Part shown: one piece after another, positions 44,740 through 53,421 of the stretch
Layout of the letters: each line of letters opens with the position of its first letter
How positions within the stretch are numbered: the first letter of the stretch is position 1
Source: Ulvibacter antarcticus
GTDB taxonomy: Bacteria > Bacteroidota > Bacteroidia > Flavobacteriales > Flavobacteriaceae
Length of the DNA: 64,000 nt
Assembly: GCF_003688405.1 (NCBI RefSeq)
Contig: NZ_REFC01000011.1
Span: 62,001-126,000, forward strand
Direction: 5' to 3'
The notes under the pieces: generated by a model
What the model saw: only the letters and a program-made list of their open reading frames with translations
What the model was told of the DNA's origin: nothing
Database searches by the model: none
Program-made: the position numbers and the translations under genes

Positions 44740-47673
44740 ATGAAAAACCTCAGCTTCCTATTCTTTCTGTTTTTTGTTGTTAGTTGCTCTCAAAAGGAAA
44801 CCCTTACACCTGCCAAAAAAGATAAGTCACTTACTGACTACGTTAATACTTTTATAGGAACCGGAGGTCACGGACATACCTATCCGGGTGCCAGTATGCC
44901 CTTTGGAATGATGCAATTAAGCCCCGATACCCGCCTTGATGGATGGGATGGCTGTTCCGGCTATCATTATTCCGATAATTATATCTACGGATTTTCGCAT
45001 ACCCATCTTAGTGGTACCGGCGTAAGTGATTATGGAGATATTCTATTGATGCCCACTAATTCTGTTAATTTTAATAATGGTGCAAATGGAAAAAAGGGCT
45101 ACGGAGATTATTTTACACATGATAATGAAACTGCATCTCCCGGATTCTACAAAGTACATCTCGATTCGACAAACATTGAAGTTGAATTAACCGTTACTGC
45201 TAGAGCCGGAATGCATAAATATTCTTTTCCTTCTTCGGAAAATCAAGTGCTGATATTGGATCTGGAACACAGAGATAAACTGCTCGATTTCAATATTACC
45301 CAGCTTTCAGACACCGAAATAAGCGGACATCGTTTTTCTGAAGCATGGGCGACCAATCAGAAACTCTTTTTTTACATTCAATTTTCTCATCCAATTAAGT
45401 CGCCGCCCGAATCTTTGTACAGAAATCCGGACCGACGTGCTCGTAAAGCAGCTTATACTTTCAATAACCCGAAAAATGATCCAGTTTATGTGTCGATAGG
45501 AATATCTGCGGTGGATATTGATGGTGCGAAGAAAAATCTAATGGCCGAAATTGGCACCAAAACTTTCGATCAATTAAAACTAGCGGCTGAAGCTTCCTGG
45601 GAAACACAACTCGAAAAGATTGTTATAGAAAGTGATAACACCGATTACAAAACTAATTTTTATTCGGCTTTATATCACAGTATGCTGGCTCCAAACTTAT
45701 ACCAGGATGTGGATGGTCGTTACCGCGGAATGGATCTTGAAATTCATCAAAATGACACTTTTAATTATTATACGGTTTTTTCACTTTGGGACACCTATCG
45801 CGCTGCACATCCTTTATATACAATCATCGAACAGCAACGAACCAACGATTTTATCAATACCTTTTTAACCAAATACGACGAAGGAGGAATTATGCCCATC
45901 TGGGATTTATCTGCCAATTATACAGGTTGTATGATAGGTTATCATGCCGTACCGGTAATTGCCGACGCCTATGCAAAAGGGATTAGAGGTTATGATGCGG
46001 AAAAAGCATTTACGGCTATGAAACATAGTGCCATTCAGGATCAATTGGGTTTAGAAGCTTATAAAAAGTATGGATATATCCCCGTAGAAGAAGAAAGTGA
46101 ATCGGTTTCCAAGACTCTGGAATATGCCTACGATGACTGGACGATCGCCCAAATGGCGAAAGCTCTAGGTAAAACCGAAGATTATAAATTGTTTTCTGAA
46201 AGAGCACAGAATTACAAAAATGTATTCGATCCACAGACTAATTTTATGCGGGGACGATTTAGAAATACTTGGTTCGCACCTTTCGATCCCTACGAAGTAA
46301 ATTTTAATTACACCGAAGCCAATGCCTGGCAATACAGCATGTACGTGCCCCAAGACATTTCAGGGTTTATGAAAATGATGGGTGGCAAGAAAGTTTTGGA
46401 ACGACAACTTGATACTTTATTTATCGCAAAGGCAGAAACATCGGGAAGAGATCAGGCAGATATAACCGGGCTTATTGGACAATATGCTCATGGTAACGAG
46501 CCCAGTCATCACATGGCATATCTCTATAATTTCGTAAATAAGCCTTATAAAACACAGGAAAAGGTGCATCAAATACTTACTGAATTGTATAAAAATGCAC
46601 CCGATGGGATTTCAGGAAATGAAGACTGCGGACAAATGAGTGCCTGGTATGTATTAAGTTCATTAGGATTCTATCCAGTAACTCCCGGAAGTAATCAATA
46701 TATCATTGGAACACCTTTATTTCCAAAAGCCACCATCAATCTTGAGAATAACCAACAATTCAACATAGTCGCAAATAACATTTCTAACGAAAATAAATAT
46801 ATCGAATCTGCTAACCTCAATGGAAAAGAACTTACCCGAAGTTTCCTTTATCATAACGAGATTGTAGATGGAGGATCACTTGTTTTTAATATGACCAATA
46901 GCCCTTCTTCTTGGGCAAACAAAGACAAAGATGTACCAGTTACCGAAATTGTTGATCATCTCATTACTCCGGCTCCTTTTCTTGCCGAAGGGGACGTTGC
47001 ATTTAAAAATCAGACGAAAATTGTTTTAAAGGTGGCTTCGGAAGAAACTAAAATTTATTACAATCTCAATAATTCAGAATATAAAGAATATACAGAACCC
47101 TTAATACTTTCCGAAGAAACCATCTTAAAAACCTATGCCGAAAAGAACGATCGTAAAAGTTCCGAGCTAAGTACTCAGTTTTATAAAATCGATCCAATGC
47201 TTAGTATTTCGCTGGAAACTGAATATGCCAACCAGTACAATGCAGGTGGAAATAATGCTCTCATCGATGGGATTCGAGGCGCAAAAGATTTTAGAACCGG
47301 TGCCTGGCAGGGTTATCAGGATACCGATCTTATTGCAATGATTGACCTCGGAAGTGTAAAATCTATAGAATCCATTAGCGTTAATTTTTTACAGGATCAG
47401 CGGAGTTGGATTTTTTATCCGACGGAAGTGAACTGTTCTTTTTCTGAAGACAATACCAATTATACAAAGCTTCCAACAAGGAAAATTGCATCTGCAACTC
47501 CTTCCGAAGCTACCGAAATAAAAAATATACAGTTCGACACCCACAGCAAAAAAGGACGTTACATAAAAATTCGGGCGAAAAATCTCGGTGCTCTTCCCAA
47601 ATGGCATTTAGGGGCTCCGTTCAATGGCACAGCCTGGATTTTTGTGGATGAAATTGAAATTAGTAGTGAGTAG
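44740..47673 (+). CDS. GH92 alpha-mannosidase lipoprotein
   Basis: 977 residues. The signal MKNLSFLFFLFFVVSCSQ gives a lipoprotein. The GH92 catalytic part (about 30-740) shows VNTFIGTGGHGHTYPGASMP, LWDTYRAAHPLYT and GNEDCGQMSAWYVLSSLG, which contains conserved catalytic-site residues. The C-terminus has a chitobiase-like strand domain and a F5/8-type C domain (about 840-975, LISIDLGSVKSIESI-like). GH92 enzymes remove alpha-linked mannose from N-glycans with calcium. The two genes that follow (48002-50348) fit a small N-glycan utilisation locus, although a 48-bp repeat array separates them. Confidence 0.93.
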   Translation: MKNLSFLFFLFFVVSCSQKETLTPAKKDKSLTDYVNTFIGTGGHGHTYPGASMPFGMMQLSPDTRLDGWDGCSGYHYSDNYIYGFSHTHLSGTGVSDYGDILLMPTNSVNFNNGANGKKGYGDYFTHDNETASPGFYKVHLDSTNIEVELTVTARAGMHKYSFPSSENQVLILDLEHRDKLLDFNITQLSDTEISGHRFSEAWATNQKLFFYIQFSHPIKSPPESLYRNPDRRARKAAYTFNNPKNDPVYVSIGISAVDIDGAKKNLMAEIGTKTFDQLKLAAEASWETQLEKIVIESDNTDYKTNFYSALYHSMLAPNLYQDVDGRYRGMDLEIHQNDTFNYYTVFSLWDTYRAAHPLYTIIEQQRTNDFINTFLTKYDEGGIMPIWDLSANYTGCMIGYHAVPVIADAYAKGIRGYDAEKAFTAMKHSAIQDQLGLEAYKKYGYIPVEEESESVSKTLEYAYDDWTIAQMAKALGKTEDYKLFSERAQNYKNVFDPQTNFMRGRFRNTWFAPFDPYEVNFNYTEANAWQYSMYVPQDISGFMKMMGGKKVLERQLDTLFIAKAETSGRDQADITGLIGQYAHGNEPSHHMAYLYNFVNKPYKTQEKVHQILTELYKNAPDGISGNEDCGQMSAWYVLSSLGFYPVTPGSNQYIIGTPLFPKATINLENNQQFNIVANNISNENKYIESANLNGKELTRSFLYHNEIVDGGSLVFNMTNSPSSWANKDKDVPVTEIVDHLITPAPFLAEGDVAFKNQTKIVLKVASEETKIYYNLNNSEYKEYTEPLILSEETILKTYAEKNDRKSSELSTQFYKIDPMLSISLETEYANQYNAGGNNALIDGIRGAKDFRTGAWQGYQDTDLIAMIDLGSVKSIESISVNFLQDQRSWIFYPTEVNCSFSEDNTNYTKLPTRKIASATPSEATEIKNIQFDTHSKKGRYIKIRAKNLGALPKWHLGAPFNGTAWIFVDEIEISSE

Positions 47674-47686
47674 TCAGTAAATACAT

Positions 47687-47982
47687 GTCACTTCGAGTGG
47701 TCTCAAAATGACTGCAAGGAATTATGAAATAGTATCGAGAAGGAGTGGTCTCAGAATGACTGAAAGGAATTATGAAATAGTATCGAGAAGGAGTGATTTC
47801 AGAATGACTGCAAGGAATTATGAAATAGTATCGAGAAGGAGTGATTTCAGAATGACTGCAAGGAATTATTAAATAGTATCGAGAAGGAGTGGTCTCAAAA
47901 TGACTGTAAGGAAGTTTGAGATTGTATCGAGAAGGAGTGGTCTCAAAATGACTGAAAGGAATTATGAAATAGTATCGAGAAG
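47687..47982 (+). repeat. 48-bp tandem repeat array, about six units
   Basis: The marker TATCGAGAAGGAG recurs at 47733, 47781, 47829, 47877, 47925 and 47973 (a variant), an exact 48-bp spacing. The array fills the gap between the GH92 and glycosylasparaginase genes and begins with GTCACTTCGAGTG. The same unit, inverted, is at 20220-20331. On the minus strand it gives an open frame of 16-residue repeats, which I do not regard as a gene. Confidence 0.92.
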
Positions 47983-48001
47983 CAATTAAAAATACCAATA
48001 A

Positions 48002-49012
48002 ATGAAACGTAGAAAATTTATTCAGAATGCATCACTTTCTGGTCTCGGGGTTGTTGCCGGAGCAGCAGCATTAGCCTGTAATGATGCGAAAAAACCTTCC
48101 GAGGCAATTACTTCAGCAACAGTTGCTACTAACAACGTACCAACTAAACCTCTTGTAATCGCAACCTGGAATGTCCCCAACGCGACTGCAAAGGCATGGG
48201 AAGTGCTTCAAGAAGGAAAATCGGCACTCGATGCGATAGAACAAGGCTGTATGATTGAGGAGGCCAACGCAGAAGGACAATCGGTTGGGATTGGTGGATT
48301 GCCAGACAGAGATGGAAGAGTCACCTTAGACGCCTGTATTATGAATAAGGGTGGTGATTATGGAGCGGTGGTCTGCATGCAAAATATCGTTCACCCTATT
48401 TCTGTAGCTCGAAAAGTAATGCAAGATACCCCGCACGTACTTCTAGCGGGAACAGGCGCCGAGCAATTTGCCGTTTCGATAGGTTTCAAACGTGAGAATC
48501 TTTTAACCGAAGCTTCCAGGAAAGCATGGGAAGAATGGAAAAAAACATCAGAATACAAACCCATTATCAATATTGAAAACCATGATACTATCGGTATGTT
48601 AGCGATTGATAAGAATGGAGATATTTCGGGAGGCTGTACTACCAGCGGACTCGCCTACAAAATGGCTGGACGTGTGGGAGATTCGGCTATTATTGGATCG
48701 GGATTATTTATTGACAATGAAGTCGGTGGCGCGACGGCCACAGGGCTGGGAGAAGAGGTGCTAAAGACAGTTGGAAGTTTTTTAATCGTCGAATTAATGC
48801 GTCAAGGCAAATCTCCGCAACAAGCCTGCGAGGAAGCCATTGGAAGAATTATTAAAAAAAGCCCCGATTTCAAGGATTTCCAAGTTGGATATATTGCGGT
48901 GAACAAAAAGGGTGAGACCGGAGCCTATTGTATCCATGAAGGGTTCACCATGATGCGATATCAGGACAATGTGAATGAGAATGTAGCTGTGGATTTTTAC
49001 AATAAATCTTAA
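48002..49012 (+). CDS. N4-(beta-N-acetylglucosaminyl)-L-asparaginase (glycosylasparaginase)
   Basis: 336 residues of the Ntn-hydrolase type. The N-terminus has twin arginines and a lipobox-like ALAC (MKRRKFIQNASLSG), so it is exported. The autoproteolytic nucleophile is Thr196 in NHDTIGMLA, followed by the conserved GGCTTSGLAYKMAGRVGDSAIIGSG. The enzyme cleaves the GlcNAc-Asn bond left after N-glycan trimming. It lies between the GH92 gene and a sugar MFS transporter gene (10 bp before the latter), which fits glycoprotein breakdown. Confidence 0.92.
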   Translation: MKRRKFIQNASLSGLGVVAGAAALACNDAKKPSEAITSATVATNNVPTKPLVIATWNVPNATAKAWEVLQEGKSALDAIEQGCMIEEANAEGQSVGIGGLPDRDGRVTLDACIMNKGGDYGAVVCMQNIVHPISVARKVMQDTPHVLLAGTGAEQFAVSIGFKRENLLTEASRKAWEEWKKTSEYKPIINIENHDTIGMLAIDKNGDISGGCTTSGLAYKMAGRVGDSAIIGSGLFIDNEVGGATATGLGEEVLKTVGSFLIVELMRQGKSPQQACEEAIGRIIKKSPDFKDFQVGYIAVNKKGETGAYCIHEGFTMMRYQDNVNENVAVDFYNKS

Positions 49013-49022
49013 CGATTAAGCC

Positions 49023-50348
49023 ATGAATCAAACCAAAAATTACCGATCGGCATTTATCACAATTACCATATTATTCTTTTTATGGGGATTTATCACCGTG
49101 TTGGTGGATAGCCTTATCCCCAGATTAAGAGATGTGTTCGCTCTTAGCTACTTTCAAGCCGGATTGGTTCAATTTGCGTTTTTTTTGGCATATTTAGTGT
49201 TTTCCATCCCGGCAGGTTGGTTGCTTTCGAAAATAGGTTATAAAAAAGGAATTATACTAGGTCTCATTGCCATGGCTATAGGATGTCTTTTATTCTCACC
49301 TGCGGCATCCAACAGATTATTTTGGGTCTTTTTAGTAGGCTATTTTACATTAGCAGGCGGAATAACAATTCTTCAGGTAGCCGCGAATCCCTATGTTGCA
49401 TTACTTGGGAGTGAAAGTGGTGCATCGAGTAGATTAAATTTATCGCAAGCCTTTAATTCGCTTGGAACTACCATTGCTCCAATTGTTGGTGCGCTGTTTC
49501 TGTTAAGTGATACTATAAAATCTTCGGAAGAAATTTCAGCACTTTCCGAAGTAAGCAAAAAAGCATACTATCTTTCTGAAGCTTCCGCGGTAGAGCAACC
49601 ATTCATGTTTATCGCCGGCTTTATTGGATTATTGGTGATACTCTTCTTGTTGATCAAACTTCCGAAGCTAATGCATGAAAGTCCGAAAGGTGGATATGGC
49701 AAATTATTGAGCAATAAGATCGTATTAATGGGTGTCTTCGGAATTTTTCTCTACGTCGGTGCCGAAGTAGCGATTGGCAGCTATTTAGTGAATTACTTTC
49801 TCGATATGAATTTGGCAGGAATCGTTGCCGAAAACGACATAATGATGAACATTGCAAATACAATTGCCATGGTGTTCAATAAAAATTTTACAGGAAGTGA
49901 TCCAAAATCTCTTTTAGGAATTTTTGTCACCTTTTACTGGGGTGGCGCTATGATTGGTCGATTTGTAGGTGCCTATCTCACCAAGATTATGGCTCCTGCG
50001 AAGGTCTTGGGAATCTTCGCTTTCATTTCAATAGTTATGTTACTCATATCGATGAATACATTTGGATTGATATCAATGTGGACAATCATTTCTGTTGGTT
50101 TATTTAATTCGATTATGTTTCCAACAATATTTACTCTTACATTGGAAGGCCTTGGAGATCTAAAAGCCCAGGCCTCCGGACTCTTATGTACAGCGATTTT
50201 TGGAGGAGCACTGCTTCCTCCCTTATATGGCTTTCTAACTGATCTAACCGGCTTTAAAATTGCCTTACTATTAATTATAGCATGTTATGGATACATTCTG
50301 TTTTTCGGATATAAGAAGCTGAAATATAATAGCTTATCGACTAAATAG
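49023..50348 (+). CDS. Sugar MFS transporter (FucP/NagP-like)
   Basis: 441 residues with 12 hydrophobic helices. The start ITILFFLWGFITVLVDSLIP and the QAFNSLGTTIAPIVGALFLL region are typical of the FHS (fucose-type) branch of the major facilitator family. It should carry a free sugar, possibly GlcNAc or mannose, into the cytoplasm by proton symport. It follows the glycosylasparaginase gene by 10 bp, so the two are one transcription unit. Confidence 0.9.
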   Translation: MNQTKNYRSAFITITILFFLWGFITVLVDSLIPRLRDVFALSYFQAGLVQFAFFLAYLVFSIPAGWLLSKIGYKKGIILGLIAMAIGCLLFSPAASNRLFWVFLVGYFTLAGGITILQVAANPYVALLGSESGASSRLNLSQAFNSLGTTIAPIVGALFLLSDTIKSSEEISALSEVSKKAYYLSEASAVEQPFMFIAGFIGLLVILFLLIKLPKLMHESPKGGYGKLLSNKIVLMGVFGIFLYVGAEVAIGSYLVNYFLDMNLAGIVAENDIMMNIANTIAMVFNKNFTGSDPKSLLGIFVTFYWGGAMIGRFVGAYLTKIMAPAKVLGIFAFISIVMLLISMNTFGLISMWTIISVGLFNSIMFPTIFTLTLEGLGDLKAQASGLLCTAIFGGALLPPLYGFLTDLTGFKIALLLIIACYGYILFFGYKKLKYNSLSTK

Positions 50349-50461
50349 GGGTTATTTTTTGGTAGGTATATTCTTACTTCAAGGAATACAATGAATTATT
50401 TTTGTAATTTTACTGGACATAAGTAGGTTGATGACCACGGTTATCGATCAAATTTGGGGCG

Positions 50462-50489
50462 AAAAGTCATCACATCTGTGGTGGCTTTT
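50462..50489 (+). terminator. Possible terminator hairpin downstream of the sugar transporter gene
   Basis: AAAAGTCATCAC pairs with GTGGTGGCTTTT (with G-U pairs) and is followed by a T-rich tail. It lies 114 bp after the transporter stop. A TATTTTTG at 50397-50404 could be a -7 element of a short transcript ending here. Confidence 0.5.
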
Positions 50490-50662
50490 CAATTTTTACA
50501 TCGGTTTTAAATAACAAATCTTCTATTACAATTACCCCTCAGTTTTTAAGTCATTTCAAATTTTGTAAGCAAAACAAAGCAGATTTTTAATCATTAGATA
50601 AGATTGCGCTAACTTGATTAAGAAACATCCTTATTATCTTTATACAGTACACAATCTACTAA

Positions 50663-50721
50663 CCAAGATTTGAATATTATCTTGGAATATGAGGAGAAAA
50701 GCCGTTTGGGGAAGCGGCTTT
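50663..50721 (+). terminator. Tandem hairpins in the gap before rpmA
   Basis: One stem is CCAAGAT/ATCTTGG (50663-50685). The second is a 10-bp stem AAAGCCGTTT/AAGCGGCTTT with a GGGG loop (50698-50721) and a T-rich tail on the plus strand. No open frame lies in 50349-50753, so the stretch holds only these structures and possible small transcripts. Confidence 0.5.
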
Positions 50722-50753
50722 CTTTATTTTAAAAACGAAAGTTTATGTCAATA

Positions 50754-50787
50754 AAAAACCCTGATAGCTAGCCATCAGGGTTTTTTT
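50754..50787. terminator. Strong bidirectional terminator of rplU-rpmA
   Basis: An AAAAAACCCTGAT arm pairs perfectly with ATCAGGGTTTTTT around an 8-nt loop. Poly-A and poly-T flanks make it work on both strands. It lies 20 bp beyond the rpmA stop. Confidence 0.92.
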
Positions 50788-50806
50788 AATATAAGGTAAA
50801 TAAGTC

Positions 50807-51070
50807 TTAAGCTTCCGCACTAGGTACGATAGAAACGTATGATTTATTATCTTTCTTCTTTGTAAATTTTACAAGGCCATCCACTCTTGCGTGAAGGGTG
50901 TGGTCTTTTCCACCATATACATTTTCACCTGGGTGATGTGTATTACCTCTTTGTCTTACGATGATGTTCCCTGCAATAGCAGCTTGTCCACCAAAAATCT
51001 TAACGCCTAGACGTTTCGATTCTGATTCCCTACCATTCTTAGAACTACCAACTCCTTTTTTGTGAGCCAT
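50807..51070 (-). CDS. rpmA: 50S ribosomal protein L27
   Basis: 87 residues, starting [20 protein letters not shown], the standard L27 N-terminus without a cleavable extension. [16 protein letters not shown] and [14 protein letters not shown] are conserved core segments. It follows rplU by 40 bp, the usual order, and ends at the strong terminator at 50754-50787. Confidence 0.97.
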   Translation of the reverse strand: MAHKKGVGSSKNGRESESKRLGVKIFGGQAAIAGNIIVRQRGNTHHPGENVYGGKDHTLHARVDGLVKFTKKKDNKSYVSIVPSAEA

Positions 51071-51110
51071 TTTCTTAAGGTTTTATATTGTTATACTTAA
51101 GCAGTTGAGA

Positions 51111-51863
51111 TTACTTCTCGATACCGCCGTCTAATCTGTCTTGTAATTCTTTAAGCTCATCCCACTTCCCTTCGGCAGCAAGTTTAGCTTGTTTTGGCCA
51201 TGTATCTGTAACCAAGTGCGCTAAATTAGAACTTGCTTCAGTTAAAATAGCGGCAATTGCTTCAGGTTTTGCCTTAGCAACCTTTGCAAATGTATCCAAT
51301 CCTGCAGCAACCATAGCCTCAGCAGCTTTTGGTCCAGCACCTTCAATCTTTTTAAGATCGTCAGCTTTAGCAGCCTTTTTAGCAGGTGCTTTTGCTTTTG
51401 GTGCAGCTTTTGCTTCTTTTTTAGGAGCAGCAGCCTTAGTTGCAGTTGTTTTTTCTTTAGTTTCTGTAGCTTTTTTAGCCACAGGAGCTTTTTCTTCTTT
51501 CTTTGGAGCAGCTTTCTTCTCAGCCTTAGCCGGAGTCGATTTCTTAGCTCCAGATCCAGCGATGCTTTCAATAACGATTTCAGAAAGAGACTGTCTGTGA
51601 CCGTTCTTAACACGGTATCCTTTTCTTCTTTTCTTTTTGAAAACAATAACTTTGTCACCTTTAAGGTGTCTTAAGACTTTTGCTCCAATAAGAGCTCCGT
51701 CTATAGCCGGGGCGCCAATAGTAATTTTGTCACCATCACCAACTAAAAGTACATTGTCGAATTCGACTTTCTTACCTTCTTCAGTTGATAAACGATTAAC
51801 AAAAACCTTTTGGTCTTTTGCAACTTTAAATTGCTGCCCTGCTATCTCTACAATTGCGTACAT
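51111..51863 (-). CDS. rplU: 50S ribosomal protein L21 with long C-terminal extension
   Basis: 250 residues instead of about 100. Residues 1-100 are L21 (MYAIVEIAGQQFKVAKDQ, then FKKKRRKGYRVKNGHRQ). Residues 105-175 are a Lys/Ala/Pro-rich linker, and 176-250 form a helix-hairpin-helix domain with KIEGAGPKAAEAMVAAGLDTF, like domains that bind nucleic acid. This extension is known in Flavobacteriia. It shares a promoter and operon with rpmA. Confidence 0.95.
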   Translation of the reverse strand: MYAIVEIAGQQFKVAKDQKVFVNRLSTEEGKKVEFDNVLLVGDGDKITIGAPAIDGALIGAKVLRHLKGDKVIVFKKKRRKGYRVKNGHRQSLSEIVIESIAGSGAKKSTPAKAEKKAAPKKEEKAPVAKKATETKEKTTATKAAAPKKEAKAAPKAKAPAKKAAKADDLKKIEGAGPKAAEAMVAAGLDTFAKVAKAKPEAIAAILTEASSNLAHLVTDTWPKQAKLAAEGKWDELKELQDRLDGGIEK

Positions 51864-51956
51864 AGCGTAACGTTTATTAATTTAGTTAATATTACAATCT
51901 CCCATTTTCAAAGGGCTAGGCCCTCCGAAGCAAACGAAGGTTTGCGTAGGGGGGTG

Positions 51957-51987
51957 CAAATATAATTTTATTAATGGAAATTACAAA
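51957..51987 (-). promoter_or_regulatory. Bacteroidota-type promoter of rplU-rpmA
   Basis: On the minus strand TTTG (51984-51987) and TATATTTG (51957-51964) are separated by 19 bp, an exact match to the consensus. Transcription starts about 90 nt before the rplU ATG. The leader contains a GCAAACCTTCGTTTGC hairpin nested in a CCCTACG...CGGAGGG stem, a candidate autoregulatory structure. Confidence 0.8.
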
Positions 51988-52000
51988 GTGTTTATTGTCT

Positions 52001-52459
52001 TTATTTTAAGGTGTTTCGCTTACCTTCAGGAGTATTCCAGGAGTCTTTGAGTAACTGCATATATGCCAGCGAAAGCACCAGAGAAGTAGATACCCCCATA
52101 ACAAATATGGTAAATAATAACATAAAAGTCCCCAACTCGTATCCTTGCCCCCAAGATTCTAAAATTCTAACGGCAAATTCTGTATCGATCTGATACATAT
52201 AAATTGCCATAAAAATCGTGAATATTACAGACGCTAGTGCCCCGGACATAAATCCCACCTGAAATCCTTTTTCATATTTAAAGCTACCTGCATCCCTCTT
52301 ATACCTTCGCATCGCCATCATAAGCCCGGCGCCAAAAATGATTCCGTTTGCCGCACTAAATACAGGATACTGATGCAAACCAAATAATTTCAGAAGTAAA
52401 AAATAAGCAACCAAGGCGATGGCCATTAGAATTCCATAACGAGTATATATTTTTGACAT
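52001..52459 (-). CDS. DUF4199 membrane protein
   Basis: 152 residues with four hydrophobic helices (about 12-30, 35-48, 72-95, 115-140). The plan and the GYELGTFMLLFTIFVMGVSTS segment fit DUF4199, small membrane proteins of unknown function in Bacteroidota. It stands alone, with a possible TTTG/TAAATTTA promoter upstream. It is not closely linked to rplU or the EamA gene. Confidence 0.8.
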   Translation of the reverse strand: MSKIYTRYGILMAIALVAYFLLLKLFGLHQYPVFSAANGIIFGAGLMMAMRRYKRDAGSFKYEKGFQVGFMSGALASVIFTIFMAIYMYQIDTEFAVRILESWGQGYELGTFMLLFTIFVMGVSTSLVLSLAYMQLLKDSWNTPEGKRNTLK

Positions 52460-52520
52460 AGTGGCTGGTATTTATATCTAAATTTACAAAATTGAAATTA
52501 ACATTTAACAAAAGAGTGTG

Positions 52521-53393
52521 TTAACTTTTATTTGACAATAAAACACCTAATAATATTATTCCTCCAGCACCCAATTGTATTATAGTAAACTTCTCTCCAT
52601 CCAAAACTCCCCATAAGAGAGCCACAATAGGAATTAAATAGGTGACCGAAGTCGAAAAAACAGGGGTGCTTAATTGTACTAGTTTATTAAACATCACCTT
52701 GGCCACACCTGTTCCCACCAAAGCCAATATTGTAAGATAGCCTATAGATATATGAATACTTCGGTCTGTTATAAGTGCTTCGGAAAAAAAATCGGAAAAA
52801 ATTAAAACCAGTATTGCCGGAATAATAAGTACAACAAAATTTCCTACCGCAATTGTCAAGGCAGGAATATTCTGAAGGTGACGCTTTATAATATTAACAT
52901 TAAAAGCATAACATATACTTGCAATCAAGACCAAACCTGCATACCAGTAATTTTGGTCAGGATTTAGATTACTTCCGCTCCAGATAAGAAGTAGACTTCC
53001 AAATAAACCCACAATAACACCGACGAACTGATTTCTAGTAAAACCAATACTAAATACCAAAGCGCCTGCTATAAGAGCCATGATAGGCGTGGTCGAATTT
53101 AAAATAGAAGCGATGGCGCTGTCTATTTCAGTTTCAGCAAAAGCAAAAAGAAAGACAGGAATAAAAGTTCCGAGCAAAGCTGAAATAATAATCCACTTCC
53201 AGTCTTTCTTCTGAATAGTCTTCAGTTTAGAATACCCGGCTATCAATAAAAAGATAGCAGCAAATAGCACTCTCAACGAACCTAATTGAAGAGGCGTAAG
53301 GCCAACCAACGATTTTTTAATAAGAATAAAAGAGCTCCCCCAAACAATTGAGAGTACAATAAGATAAATCCATTTTTTTGGGATTCCTTTCAT
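52521..53393 (-). CDS. DMT-superfamily (EamA) transporter
   Basis: 290 residues with ten hydrophobic helices in two EamA repeats (about 5-135 and 148-288). Segments such as IVWGSSFILIKKSLVGLTPLQLG and the second-half STPVFSTSVTYLIPIVALLWGVLDGE are typical. EamA proteins export amino acids or other metabolites; the substrate is unknown. It starts 28 bp after the LRR protein gene's stop, but no shared function is suggested. Confidence 0.88.
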   Translation of the reverse strand: MKGIPKKWIYLIVLSIVWGSSFILIKKSLVGLTPLQLGSLRVLFAAIFLLIAGYSKLKTIQKKDWKWIIISALLGTFIPVFLFAFAETEIDSAIASILNSTTPIMALIAGALVFSIGFTRNQFVGVIVGLFGSLLLIWSGSNLNPDQNYWYAGLVLIASICYAFNVNIIKRHLQNIPALTIAVGNFVVLIIPAILVLIFSDFFSEALITDRSIHISIGYLTILALVGTGVAKVMFNKLVQLSTPVFSTSVTYLIPIVALLWGVLDGEKFTIIQLGAGGIILLGVLLSNKS

Positions 53394-53421
53394 AGAAGGT
53401 GCAAAAGTCCAAAAACTCTAC

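Noticed and set aside
47687-47982. Possible CRISPR array
   Set aside because: The 48-bp units are contiguous, without unique spacers, and no cas genes are present in the window.
47660-47998. Minus-strand open frame of 16-residue repeats
   Set aside because: It is the translation of the 48-bp tandem array, with no start context and no conserved domain.
51242-51658. Second open frame inside rplU, rich in Lys and Leu
   Set aside because: It is a frame-shifted reading of the Lys/Ala/Pro-rich extension of L21.
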